Part shown: positions 7,443-14,658 of the stretch, in pieces
How the letters are laid out: every line of letters starts with the position of its first letter
Numbering within the stretch: position 1 is the first letter of the stretch
Assembly: GCA_029058705.1 (NCBI GenBank)
Contig: JAIDXA010000104.1
Location: forward strand, 1-15,559
Length of the DNA stretch: 15,559 bases
Direction: 5' to 3'
From: Paramuribaculum sp.
GTDB taxonomy: Bacteria > Bacteroidota > Bacteroidia > Bacteroidales > Muribaculaceae
Notes under the pieces: generated by a model
Database searches by the model: none
Seen by the model: only the letters and a program-made list of their open reading frames with translations
Told to the model about the DNA's origin: nothing
Position numbers and translations under genes: made by a program

Positions 7443-8243
7443 ATGAAAAGATATTTCCTCATCCTATTGGCGGCAGCCAGTCTCACAAGCTGCGGAGAGT
7501 ATCAGAAAGCTCAAAAGAGCACTGACTACGACTATAAACTCGACTTTGCCAAACGGGCGTTTGAGAACAAAAAATATGTTCAGGCATCCACTATATTGAC
7601 CGACATCGTCACCGTCTTCAAAGGGTCCGACAAAGCGGAAGACGCCCTCTATCTATTGGCTCTCAGCCACTACGAAAACAAAGACTACATCAATTCAGGA
7701 GCATATTTCAAGACCTACTACGACCGCTATCCCAAAGGCCGCTACACAGAGTTGGCCAGATTCTATTGCGGCTACGGCTATTATCTCGACTCACCTGACG
7801 TGCAGCTTGACCAAAGCGGCACCATAAAGGCAATCGAAGAGCTTCAGTCATTCCTTGAGTATTTTCCACAAAGCGACAAAGTCAGCATCGCACAGAACGC
7901 AATATTCGAACTGCAGGACAAACTGACGCTCAAACAGCTCCAGAACGCCCAATTGTATTACAATCTCGGCAATTACATGGGCAACAACTATGAATCATGT
8001 GTCATCGTTGCCAAAAACGCGATCAAGGATTACCCCTATTCACGATACAAGGAAGATCTCGAGCTCCTTGTGCTCAAAGCCCGCTACCAGGAAGCCTCAC
8101 AGAGTGTGGAGGAAAAGAAACAGGATCGATACAGGGTTGTTATCGATGAATATTACTCATTTATCAACAACTACCCCGACAGTCCGAACCGGAAGGAGGC
8201 CGACAACATCTTCAAAATCGCCAGCAGCCACATCCGCGAATAA
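7443..8243 (+). CDS. bamD: outer membrane assembly factor BamD (lipoprotein)
   Basis: This 266-residue protein has a lipoprotein signal. MKRYFLILLAAAS is followed by the lipobox LTSC, and C17 would be the lipidated residue. The mature part is a TPR solenoid as in BamD (YfiO). Its visible repeats are YDYKLDFAKRAFENKKYVQAS, AEDALYLLALSHYENKDYINSGAYFKTY and a YPKGRYTELARFYCGYGYY segment, and PYSRYKEDLELLVLKARYQEAS is a later one. BamD is the essential partner of BamA in inserting beta-barrel proteins into the outer membrane. Length and repeats match the family. It is followed 48 bases later by rpoZ on the same strand, a gene pair typical of Bacteroidales. Confidence 0.92.
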   Translation: MKRYFLILLAAASLTSCGEYQKAQKSTDYDYKLDFAKRAFENKKYVQASTILTDIVTVFKGSDKAEDALYLLALSHYENKDYINSGAYFKTYYDRYPKGRYTELARFYCGYGYYLDSPDVQLDQSGTIKAIEELQSFLEYFPQSDKVSIAQNAIFELQDKLTLKQLQNAQLYYNLGNYMGNNYESCVIVAKNAIKDYPYSRYKEDLELLVLKARYQEASQSVEEKKQDRYRVVIDEYYSFINNYPDSPNRKEADNIFKIASSHIRE

Positions 8244-8250
8244 CAATACA

Positions 8251-8291
8251 GAATATATATTCCACAAAATAACGTTATCAGACTAATTAGT
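8251..8291. repeat. three perfect palindromes between bamD and rpoZ
   Basis: Within 48 intergenic bases there are three perfect palindromes: GAATATATATTC (8251-8262), ATAACGTTAT (8269-8278) and ACTAATTAGT (8282-8291). The last directly abuts the rpoZ ATG. AT-rich DNA makes short palindromes common, but three in series is noticeable. No function is known to me. Confidence 0.55.
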
Positions 8292-8630
8292 ATGGATTAC
8301 AAAAAGACTAACGCTCCGCTGAACACAGTGACCCGCGACCTCATCGATCTTTCGGAAGACACGGGCAACGTCTATGAAACTGTCTGCGTCATTGCAAAAC
8401 GTTCCAATCAGATTGCAGCGGAAATGAAGCACGATCTTGAAAAGAAACTTCAGGAATTCGCTTCTCTCAACGACAACCTTGAGGAAATCTCGGAAAACCG
8501 CGAACAGATCGAAATATCACGCTATTACGAAAAGCTCCCGAAGCCTACCCTGATCGCCACTCAGGAATATATCGAAGGTAAAGTCCACTTCCGCAATCCA
8601 TCGAAAGACAAGATCAACATGGCCGACTGA
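8292..8630 (+). CDS. rpoZ: RNA polymerase omega subunit (Bacteroidetes type)
   Basis: This 112-residue cytoplasmic protein resembles the Bacteroidetes RpoZ/Rpb6-like omega subunit. It has a conserved N-terminal start MDYKKTNAPLNTVTRDL, then a helical core GNVYETVCVIAKRSNQIA (residues ~25-42), the omega signature region in which a subunit contacts beta-prime. A charged helix and the tail KPTLIATQEYIEGKVHFRNP follow. Omega assists assembly and stability of RNA polymerase. It follows bamD and probably shares its transcript, because no separate TAnnTTTG box is seen in the 48-base gap. A weak hairpin begins at its stop codon. Confidence 0.85.
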   Translation: MDYKKTNAPLNTVTRDLIDLSEDTGNVYETVCVIAKRSNQIAAEMKHDLEKKLQEFASLNDNLEEISENREQIEISRYYEKLPKPTLIATQEYIEGKVHFRNPSKDKINMAD

Positions 8631-8650
8631 ACGGGTTCAGACTCCCGTTT
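8630..8650 (+). terminator. weak hairpin after rpoZ
   Basis: AACGGG (8630-8635) pairs with CCCGTT (8644-8649) around an 8-base loop, starting at the last base of the rpoZ stop codon. Only a TTT follows, so it is at best a weak terminator or an end-stabilising hairpin. Confidence 0.35.
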
Positions 8651-8684
8651 CCCGGACACGAATCGAATCTTACTCAACAAAAAC

Positions 8685-8715
8685 TTGCAGGTTAACGGAT
8701 TTTTACTTAACTTTG
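8685..8715 (+). promoter_or_regulatory. promoter of rpsO
   Basis: TTG (8685-8687), a 20-base spacer and TAACTTTG (8708-8715) match the Bacteroidetes promoter consensus well. The predicted leader to the rpsO ATG is about 57 bases and begins with a small ATGC/GCAT hairpin near 8729-8741. S15 autoregulates through its leader in other bacteria; whether that happens here cannot be read from the sequence. Confidence 0.7.
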
Positions 8716-8778
8716 CAACCGATTTTGGATGCATAACGCATTTATATACTTTTATTAACCACTAAAAATTTTCCAAGA

Positions 8779-9054
8779 ATGCACTTGAATTCTGAAGAAA
8801 AAGTAGAAATCTTTGAGAAGTACGGTAAGAGCAAGACTGACACTGGCTCACCTGAAGCACAGATTGCATTATTCTCCATCCGTATTGCTCATTTGACTGA
8901 GCATCTCAAGTCAAATCACAAAGATTATACCACTGCGCGCGCTCTCAAGGCATTGGTAGGTAAGCGTCGTCGTCTTCTCGACTACCTGATCCGCAAGGAC
9001 ATCAACCGCTACCGTGCAATCATTGCCAAGAAAGAGCTTGGTATCAGAAAGTAA
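8779..9054 (+). CDS. rpsO: 30S ribosomal protein S15
   Basis: This 91-residue S15 protein binds 16S rRNA early in small-subunit assembly. The family signatures are intact: EEKVEIFEKYGKSKTDTGSP at the N-terminus, QIALFSIRIAHLTEHLKSNH (~28-47) and LVGKRRRLLDYLIRKDINRY (~59-78). The C-terminal KELGIRK is preceded by an extra Ala-Lys compared with the usual 89-residue length. Codons are strongly biased (repeated CGT, CTC and CTT), in keeping with high expression and different from its neighbours. It has its own promoter and a strong terminator, so it is largely an independent unit. Confidence 0.97.
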   Translation: MHLNSEEKVEIFEKYGKSKTDTGSPEAQIALFSIRIAHLTEHLKSNHKDYTTARALKALVGKRRRLLDYLIRKDINRYRAIIAKKELGIRK

Positions 9055-9081
9055 GCCGCAGGGTCTACTTGAAGATTACAC

Positions 9082-9114
9082 AACAGGGAACACAGCTCAG
9101 CCGTGTTCCCTGTT
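9082..9114 (+). terminator. strong hairpin terminator after rpsO
   Basis: A perfect 12-bp stem is formed by AACAGGGAACAC (9082-9093) and GTGTTCCCTGTT (9103-9114) around a 9-base loop. The T-rich stretch TGTTTCCTTG overlaps its 3' side. It lies 27 bases after the rpsO stop, where a rho-independent terminator is expected. Confidence 0.8.
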
Positions 9115-9255
9115 TCCTTGTTGCCACAGCTGAGCCGGACTCCACCCCACGTCACATAGTCGACCCTCCATATTATTCCATGCGCCCCACTCCCAACCTC
9201 CGCCATTCGGCGCGATAAATTTACAGAAAAACAAGGCTGTTAAAAACAATTTGCT

Positions 9256-9263
9256 TAACTTTG
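9256..9263 (+). promoter_or_regulatory. -7 promoter box of the YihY-ridA unit
   Basis: TAACTTTG exactly matches TAnnTTTG and lies 41 bases before the ATG at 9305. No good TTTG is present 19-21 bases upstream. The box overlaps the region an automated caller could take as a TTG-initiated start at 9251, which argues that translation begins downstream at 9305. Confidence 0.6.
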
Positions 9264-9304
9264 CGCGTTATTTGGTCAGTAACAACTATAATTTTTATCC
9301 CTTC

Positions 9305-10681
9305 ATGTCGGAAAAATCCAATAACACCCAACAGGAATCGAAAATTTCGCTGCTGATCAACCGATGTATAGGCATCTGGGACTATTGCACTGCCGGAGTA
9401 TGGAACGACGAGCGCAAAACATGGCGAGTAAATCTGCTTAAAACAATCAACCTTTCGGTCAGCTCTTTTCTAAGCCATGACCTACAGTCAAGAGCTTGTG
9501 CGCTCACTTATCGTACACTGTTGGCTATAGTTCCGGCACTTGCATTGCTTCTCGCAATCGGACGCGGCTTTGGCCTACAGCAAATCCTTCAGGATCAGCT
9601 GATAAAATATTTTCCTTCACAGCACACTGTTCTGAACGCGGCTTTCGGATTCGTCGATTCCTATCTGAAAGAGGCTTCCGGAGGCATTTTTGTCGGAATC
9701 GGAATTGTTTTTCTGCTTTGGACTTTGATTTCCCTGCTCTCAAGTGTGGAAGACTGCTTCAACAACATCTGGCAGATTATCAACGGACGTCAGTTCTGGC
9801 GCAAAGTAACCGATTATCTCGCTATCTTCCTGATTCTCCCTGTAATCATGATCTGCGCCAGCGGACTGCAGTTGTTCATGACCACCTCACTCAAAACCTT
9901 ATTGCCATACGATTTCATCGATTCGGCCCTACCGGTTTTGCTTGATTGCCTCAGCATTGTACTCACATGGCTGTTCTTCGCCGGATCATACATGCTGATT
10001 CCAAACACAAAAGTAAAACCGATACCTGCAATCATTGCAGGAGTCGCTGTCGGAACAGCTTATCAGATTCTGCAATGGCTCTTCGTATCCGGCCAGATGT
10101 ATGTTGCCAAATACAACGCCATATACGGCAGCTTTTCATTCCTTCCGCTCTTGCTCATATGGCTCCAGCTCGTATGGTTGTTCACACTCATCGGAGGCGT
10201 TTTGTGCTATTCTTCCCAAAACATTTCCGAATATAATTTCACAGAAAAGATAAACCGGATCTCGACAAACTACCGCCTCCAGATCGCGATTGTCATAATG
10301 GGAATAATCAGCAAACGTTTCCATGAGAGATCCCAACCTATTTCCACGGCCGAGATTTCACAAAACTACGGAATTCCGATAAACCTCGTCAGGCCACTCG
10401 TTGCCAAACTCAATTCGGCCCGTCTCGTCAACTATCTTCAGGCTGACGACGAAGATATAACCAGCCATCCGCTGCAACCGGCCGTAGAAGTTACGGATCT
10501 TACCGTCGGAGAGGTTGCCGACCGGCTTTTCAACGAAGGTGAATCAGGCTTCATCGAAGAATTCAACTCCCGCTTTCCTGAAATTTCGGCCATAGCTGCG
10601 AAATATCTAAGCATAATGAAAACGTCATCAGACACTCCAATAATCAAGGTCATGGACACGCAGACACCCGAGCGAACTTGA
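9305..10681 (+). CDS. YihY/BrkB-family membrane protein with C-terminal winged-helix-like tail
   Basis: This is a 458-residue protein from the ATG at 9305. The frame extends to a TTG at 9251, but that codon lies inside the promoter box. The membrane part (~50-305) carries YihY/BrkB landmarks: RACALTYRTLLAIVPALALL (~63-82), LLWTLISLLSSVEDCFNNIW (~137-156), several hydrophobic helices, and the closing segment IYGSFSFLPLLLIWLQLVWL (~273-292) then GGVLCYSSQN. The family was once misnamed ribonuclease BN, and its function is unclear. The cytoplasmic tail (~325-412) reads like an Rrf2-type winged helix: PISTAEISQNYGIPINLVRP, LVAKLNSARLVNYLQ, then DLTVGEVADRL. It lacks the Rrf2 cysteines. ridA follows after 48 bases on the same strand. 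Confidence 0.85.
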   Translation: MSEKSNNTQQESKISLLINRCIGIWDYCTAGVWNDERKTWRVNLLKTINLSVSSFLSHDLQSRACALTYRTLLAIVPALALLLAIGRGFGLQQILQDQLIKYFPSQHTVLNAAFGFVDSYLKEASGGIFVGIGIVFLLWTLISLLSSVEDCFNNIWQIINGRQFWRKVTDYLAIFLILPVIMICASGLQLFMTTSLKTLLPYDFIDSALPVLLDCLSIVLTWLFFAGSYMLIPNTKVKPIPAIIAGVAVGTAYQILQWLFVSGQMYVAKYNAIYGSFSFLPLLLIWLQLVWLFTLIGGVLCYSSQNISEYNFTEKINRISTNYRLQIAIVIMGIISKRFHERSQPISTAEISQNYGIPINLVRPLVAKLNSARLVNYLQADDEDITSHPLQPAVEVTDLTVGEVADRLFNEGESGFIEEFNSRFPEISAIAAKYLSIMKTSSDTPIIKVMDTQTPERT

Positions 10682-10729
10682 CCTTGGCGATCAAACTGAC
10701 CACTTTAACTTAAAAATCACATATAACAA

Positions 10730-11104
10730 ATGAAAAAACAAATCGCAACAACAAATGCACCCGGTGCCATCGGGCCATACAGCCAGGCTATTTCAGTAGG
10801 AGATCTCCTCTTTATCTCCGGACAGATTCCAGTCAACCCTTCCGACGGTTCTATCCCCGAAGGCATTGCAGCTCAGACCGCGCAATCGATCGCCAATATA
10901 AAAGCCATTCTTGCAGAAGCCGGAATGACAATCGACAATGTCATCAAAACAACTGTGTTCCTCGCCGACATGAGTCTCTTCGCTCCAATGAACGAAGTCT
11001 ATGCACAGAACTTCACTGCACCATTCCCCGCACGTTCGGCTGTTGCGGTCAAAGAACTGCCAAAGCAGGTTCTTGTCGAAATCGAAACCATCGCCGCAAA
11101 ATAA
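10730..11104 (+). CDS. ridA: RidA-family imine/enamine deaminase
   Basis: This 124-residue cytoplasmic protein of the RidA/YjgF/UK114 family hydrolyses reactive enamine/imine intermediates released by pyridoxal-phosphate enzymes. It shows the N-terminal APGAIGPYSQA (Y17), the FISGQIPVNPSDG loop (~29-41), and the active-site strand FPARSAVAVKELP with the diagnostic Arg102. The C-terminal strand VLVEIETIAA carries the conserved Glu (E118/E120). The full-length fold and the Arg are the hallmark of active RidA, as opposed to the inactive paralogue groups. No promoter box is visible in the 48-base gap after the YihY gene, so co-transcription is plausible. It converges with folC, with 32 bases between the stops. 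Confidence 0.95.
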   Translation: MKKQIATTNAPGAIGPYSQAISVGDLLFISGQIPVNPSDGSIPEGIAAQTAQSIANIKAILAEAGMTIDNVIKTTVFLADMSLFAPMNEVYAQNFTAPFPARSAVAVKELPKQVLVEIETIAAK

Positions 11105-11136
11105 AAAAATATATATACCGAAAAAACAGCACAGCC

Positions 11137-12438
11137 TCAACTCTTCCTGACAGAAGAGAGGAAATCCGCCACAACAAATGTGCTGCCACCTATAAAAATC
11201 ATCTCAGAGCCCTTGTCGACAACTTCGGCAAGGGCTCGTTCTGTTGCCGAAGCCACACTCTCGAAGACCTCGCCTCTCAAACCGAAAGCAACCGCCTTTT
11301 GCTGAAGTTCAGCCACCGGCATACGCCTTGGTGTCGACGGTTGCGTGAAATAGAATTCAACATTTTCTATTGAACAAAGTTTTTCAATAACAGCATTGAC
11401 GTCCTTGTCATTGACAAATCCTATGACAACATGCTTCCTGCCGGCATGTCTTGCAATCTGGGGAGCGAGATAATCCCAACCACCTGGATTATGACCGGTG
11501 TCACAAACCATAAGCGGTGAGTCACCGACAGTCATCCACCGTCCCATAAGTCCGGTAAGACGACAGACATTACCCATGCCGACAGCGACATGTTCTGCAG
11601 AAATATTCAGGTTTTCCATTGAATCCAACTCCTTTATGGCTTCCAATACAGTGCGGGCATTTTTTAACTGGCAATCGCCCGACAGCTCGCCCCTGATATT
11701 CCCGAAACTGCGGGTGATATAGTTCAATCCGTCCACACATCGCTCACACACAATGATCTCGTCTGAATCGTCTGCATAGACTATCGGAGACTCCCTGTCA
11801 GAGGCTAATGAAGCAAAACAGTCACGAACCGCACCTGTCGATTCTCCAACAACAACCGGTACTCCGGTCTTGATTATCCCCCCCTTTTCGAAAGCAATCT
11901 CCTTTTCCGTGTTGCCAAGAAGCGACGTATGGTCAAGCGAGATGTTGGTGATGACCGACAAAACAGGGTTAACTATGTTGGTCGAATCCAGACGTCCGCC
12001 CAAGCCGACCTCGACGACCGCAAAATCCACATTATTGCGACTGAAACAATCGAAAGCCATCACTGTTGTCAGTTCGAAAAACGTAGGCTTTACCTCCAGA
12101 TCCATCGTTCTATAGGCTTCTACAAACGAAACAACCTCCTTCTCAGAGATCATTTCTCCGTTTACGCGTATCCGCTCGCGAAAATCCAGTAGATGCGGTG
12201 ACGTAAAAAGCCCTACCCGATAACCGGCCGACTGAAGAACAGCCGCTATGGAATGTGCCGTAGAACCCTTCCCGTTAGTACCACCGATATGTATGACTTT
12301 CAAATCACTCTCAGGATTTCCAAAAGCTGATGCGAGAGCGGCTACTGTTTCAAGCCCCGGTTTATAGGCAGCTGCTCCCTCGCGCTGAAACATAGGCAAC
12401 TGACCGAACAGGAATTCTATTGTCTCTTGATACGACAT
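11137..12438 (-). CDS. folC: folylpolyglutamate synthase / dihydrofolate synthase
   Basis: This 433-residue cytoplasmic Mur-ligase-family enzyme adds glutamate to dihydropteroate and/or reduced folates with ATP. It has the P-loop IGGTNGKGSTAHS (~51-63), the substrate segment LFTSPHLLDFRERIRVNG (~77-94), VVEVGLGGRLDSTNIV (~141-156), LDHTSLLG (~168-175), and FEKGGIIKTG (~183-192, containing the Lys that is carbamoylated in the family). The C-terminal-domain motif is VCDTGHNPGGWDYL, where most homologues have a D-x-A-H-N form. Length and domain order are normal. It follows the second CHR gene by 11 bases and is probably co-transcribed with the transporter pair. A 6-bp inverted repeat (CTCTTC at 11141-11146, GAAGAG at 11153-11158) lies just inside its 3' end. 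Confidence 0.95.
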   Translation of the reverse strand: MSYQETIEFLFGQLPMFQREGAAAYKPGLETVAALASAFGNPESDLKVIHIGGTNGKGSTAHSIAAVLQSAGYRVGLFTSPHLLDFRERIRVNGEMISEKEVVSFVEAYRTMDLEVKPTFFELTTVMAFDCFSRNNVDFAVVEVGLGGRLDSTNIVNPVLSVITNISLDHTSLLGNTEKEIAFEKGGIIKTGVPVVVGESTGAVRDCFASLASDRESPIVYADDSDEIIVCERCVDGLNYITRSFGNIRGELSGDCQLKNARTVLEAIKELDSMENLNISAEHVAVGMGNVCRLTGLMGRWMTVGDSPLMVCDTGHNPGGWDYLAPQIARHAGRKHVVIGFVNDKDVNAVIEKLCSIENVEFYFTQPSTPRRMPVAELQQKAVAFGLRGEVFESVASATERALAEVVDKGSEMIFIGGSTFVVADFLSSVRKS

Positions 12439-12449
12439 TGTTTCTGAAT

Positions 12450-13019
12450 TTAATAGATAAAATATCCGGCAAGCCCCGCGAGCAAAATGACCAGAATGGG
12501 ATGAAGCTTCAGCCAGTAGACACTTGCAAACGCTACTGAACAGATCAACACCGAAGTCACGATCTGAAATGTGTCCTCTCCAAAGTTGGCAGAATTCATC
12601 AACAAAAGTGCCGCAGACCCGATAAGGCCGACCACGACAGGACGCAATCCGGCAAAAATCCCTTTCACAATGACACTGTCGCGATGTCTATGGATCAGAT
12701 GGCTCATATATCTCGTCAGAACAAACGACGGCACAACTACCACCACCGTACAGACAACACTACCGATTATACCCCAGATTGGCGAAGCAAAAGCCGGCGA
12801 CGACTGGGCAGGAGCGACATAACCGATATACGTCGCTGAATTGATTCCGATCGGGCCGGGAGTCATCTGGGAAATAGCCACTATGTCTGTAAACATCTGC
12901 TCGGAAATCCATCCGGAACCAACGATTATACGCTCAATCAGGGCAAGCATCGCATATCCTCCGCCAAAACCGAAAAGACCTATTTTAAGATAACCCCATA
13001 TAAGTTTCAGATAAATCAT
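12450..13019 (-). CDS. chromate transporter (CHR) half protein, second subunit
   Basis: This 189-residue protein is a single CHR domain with about five to six hydrophobic segments. The N-terminal signature is LFGFGGGYAMLALIERIIV (~14-32), then AISQMTPGPIGINSATYIGY (~48-67). It ends in paired hydrophobic helices and HPILVILLAGLAGYFIY. Short CHR proteins work as heterologous pairs, each equal to half of a full-length ChrA. Known members export chromate or sulfate-like anions, but in many gut bacteria the physiological substrate is unknown. Its start overlaps the stop of the first CHR gene by 4 bases (ATGA). Confidence 0.88.
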   Translation of the reverse strand: MIYLKLIWGYLKIGLFGFGGGYAMLALIERIIVGSGWISEQMFTDIVAISQMTPGPIGINSATYIGYVAPAQSSPAFASPIWGIIGSVVCTVVVVVPSFVLTRYMSHLIHRHRDSVIVKGIFAGLRPVVVGLIGSAALLLMNSANFGEDTFQIVTSVLICSVAFASVYWLKLHPILVILLAGLAGYFIY

Positions 13020-13606
13020 TTTTCAGCCTCCTTTCCGGCTTCATTTTCCCTGATCCGCCTTGACTGGCGCATAAGATAGAAATATCCGCCCGCACCTCCT
13101 AAAACTATATAGAGAATCGGATTCGAGACAACAGGCAGCTTGGACCAGATCAGCAGAGCTACAAGAACAGGTATAGCAACTGTACGCCAACCGATTCCGG
13201 CAGATCTCGCCGTGGTCAGCACAGGCGCAATAATAAGTGCGACTACAGCAGGCCTTATGCCTTTAAACACCGCATTGAGAATCTCATTGTTCTTAATCAG
13301 ATCCGGTGTTAGAAATACCGCAATGAAAAGGATCATTGTAAACGAAGGCAATATCGACCCCAGCGCCGCGACAACCGCGCCTTTCAAGCCTCGCAACTTG
13401 TCCCCTATCGCAACAGCGATATTGACGGCAAGAATACCCGGCAGAGACTGCGCGACCGCCAGCAAATCAAGAAACTCCTGGCGGTCGAGCCAGCGATGAT
13501 TGTCAACAATCTCTTTCTCGATAATAGAGATCATTGCCCATCCTCCGCCAAAAGTGAATGCACCGATTTTAAAAAAAGTCCAGAACAGACCCGACAAAAC
13601 ATTCAT
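13016..13606 (-). CDS. chromate transporter (CHR) half protein, first subunit
   Basis: This 196-residue CHR-domain protein is paired with the following gene. It shows FTFGGGWAMISIIEKEIVDN (~17-36), a variant of the family signature. Next comes LLAVAQSLPGILAVNIAVAIG (~48-68), in which the usual Thr-Pro-Gly-Pro is reduced to LPG. FKGIRPAVVALIIAPVL (~114-130) and a hydrophobic end with GGAGGYFYL follow. A charged tail (RQSRRIRENEAGKEAEK) is presumably cytoplasmic. The two halves differ in sequence, which fits an antiparallel or heterodimeric assembly, but that is inference. It begins the CHR-CHR-folC operon, with a promoter box 26-33 bases upstream. Confidence 0.87.
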   Translation of the reverse strand: MNVLSGLFWTFFKIGAFTFGGGWAMISIIEKEIVDNHRWLDRQEFLDLLAVAQSLPGILAVNIAVAIGDKLRGLKGAVVAALGSILPSFTMILFIAVFLTPDLIKNNEILNAVFKGIRPAVVALIIAPVLTTARSAGIGWRTVAIPVLVALLIWSKLPVVSNPILYIVLGGAGGYFYLMRQSRRIRENEAGKEAEK

Positions 13607-13631
13607 AAATCACAGTTAATAAAAATGCCTG

Positions 13632-13639
13632 CAAAATTA
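13632..13639 (-). promoter_or_regulatory. -7 promoter box of the CHR-folC operon
   Basis: On the minus strand TAATTTTG matches TAnnTTTG and lies 26-33 bases before the first CHR ATG. No TTTG is seen at the expected upstream distance. The -33 position of this promoter falls within the -7 box of the opposing META lipoprotein promoter. Confidence 0.55.
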
Positions 13640-13661
13640 CAAAAAATCCTGTTTTTTTCAC

Positions 13662-13669
13662 TAATTTTG
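13662..13669 (+). promoter_or_regulatory. -7 promoter box of the META lipoprotein gene
   Basis: TAATTTTG followed by GC matches the TAnnTTTG box. The start codon is about 104 bases downstream, so the leader would be roughly 97 bases. The -33 element is not recognisable, and its place is taken by the opposing promoter's box. Confidence 0.55.
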
Positions 13670-13772
13670 CACTCCATAACCGAACAAATCCCCACCCGAT
13701 TTTTTTCTACTATAGGGAGAACCGAGCGTCCTCCCGGTCTAACAATTCAAAAACATAACCCCAAGAAATCAG

Positions 13773-14633
13773 ATGAGAACTTATTTTATAGCAGCCTTAG
13801 CCGCTTCCTCACTTTTACTTTGCGCCTCTTCATGTAAAACAGCCAACCAGTCCGCAAACATCGCCGGCCCGGTAGAGGTTAAGACTGCCGGACAGTCCAA
13901 TGCGGCTGTCCACAAAGTCATCTACGGAGAATGGATAGCCTATCAGGTCGGAGATCAGGTCGTCACCGGAGCCAACCGTCCCTACGTCATTTTCGATGGA
14001 GAAAACCTTGATCAGGAAACCAACCTTGTAAAGGCTTATGCCAACGACGGATGCAACATTATAAACGGCGCCTACACCATTACCCCGGGAGGGAAAATGG
14101 TCAGAGCATCTGAATTGATTTCAACTCTCAGACTTTGTCCTGATGCTCCTTATGAAATGGGAATGACACTTGCGCTCAACAATGTAGCGAAATTCGAACT
14201 TGACAAAATAGGTGAAGATTATATCCTCAACATGAAGGGAGCCAATGATTCGACACTGATGGTACTGAGAAAATATGACCTCAACTTTATCAACGGAGCG
14301 TGGAAAGTCACAAAGATAAACGGTCAAAAAGTCGAGACTGCCGAACCTATGACACTTGTCTTTGACACCCCGGAACAGAAGATCCATGGATCGGTCGGAT
14401 GCAACACAATGAACGGTAAAATCGTCATGAATCCAGACCGCCAGAATTCCATGAGCTTCACGCAGATGGCGACAACACGCATGACTTGCCCGGACATCCA
14501 GACCGAGCAGGAACTTCTTGCTGCATTAAGCAAGGTTGTCACAATAGTTCCAACCGATAATCTTGCCGGAGCAGAACTTAAGGACGAGGCCGGAAACACA
14601 GTCGTTTCCATCGAACGCATCCAGTTGCGCTGA
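13773..14633 (+). CDS. META-domain lipoprotein with two META-like repeats
   Basis: This 286-residue protein has a signal peptide and probable lipidation at C21 (LLLCASSC; C17 is a poorer alternative). After a linker come two related units. Unit 1 (~51-124) has YGEWIAYQVGDQVVTG, YVIFD, NDGCNIINGAY and STLRLCPD. Unit 2 (~173-241) has NGAWKVTKINGQKVET, LVFD, SVGCNTMNGK and TTRMTCPD. Both hold a Trp near the start, GCN-x2/3-NG, and a second Cys about 28 residues later that precedes Pro-Asp. Unit 2 matches the META/HslJ pattern closely and unit 1 is a divergent copy. META proteins have been linked to stress and novobiocin resistance (HslJ), but the molecular function is unknown. The cell envelope is the expected location, and no acidic export signal follows C21. 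Confidence 0.85.
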   Translation: MRTYFIAALAASSLLLCASSCKTANQSANIAGPVEVKTAGQSNAAVHKVIYGEWIAYQVGDQVVTGANRPYVIFDGENLDQETNLVKAYANDGCNIINGAYTITPGGKMVRASELISTLRLCPDAPYEMGMTLALNNVAKFELDKIGEDYILNMKGANDSTLMVLRKYDLNFINGAWKVTKINGQKVETAEPMTLVFDTPEQKIHGSVGCNTMNGKIVMNPDRQNSMSFTQMATTRMTCPDIQTEQELLAALSKVVTIVPTDNLAGAELKDEAGNTVVSIERIQLR

Positions 14634-14658
14634 CTGAAAAACAATGAAAAATAATTTC

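Noticed and set aside
9009..9206. 65-residue minus-strand ORF over the rpsO 3' end and its terminator
   Set aside because: It overlaps rpsO antisense and the terminator hairpin, has no recognisable motif, and its composition follows the shadow of S15.
13709..13720. ACTATAGGGAGA, identical to the core and start of the phage T7 promoter
   Set aside because: Only 12 bases match and the upstream TAATACGACTC part is absent, so T7-type polymerase would not be expected to use it. It is probably chance, although an adaptor artefact could be excluded by reads spanning it.
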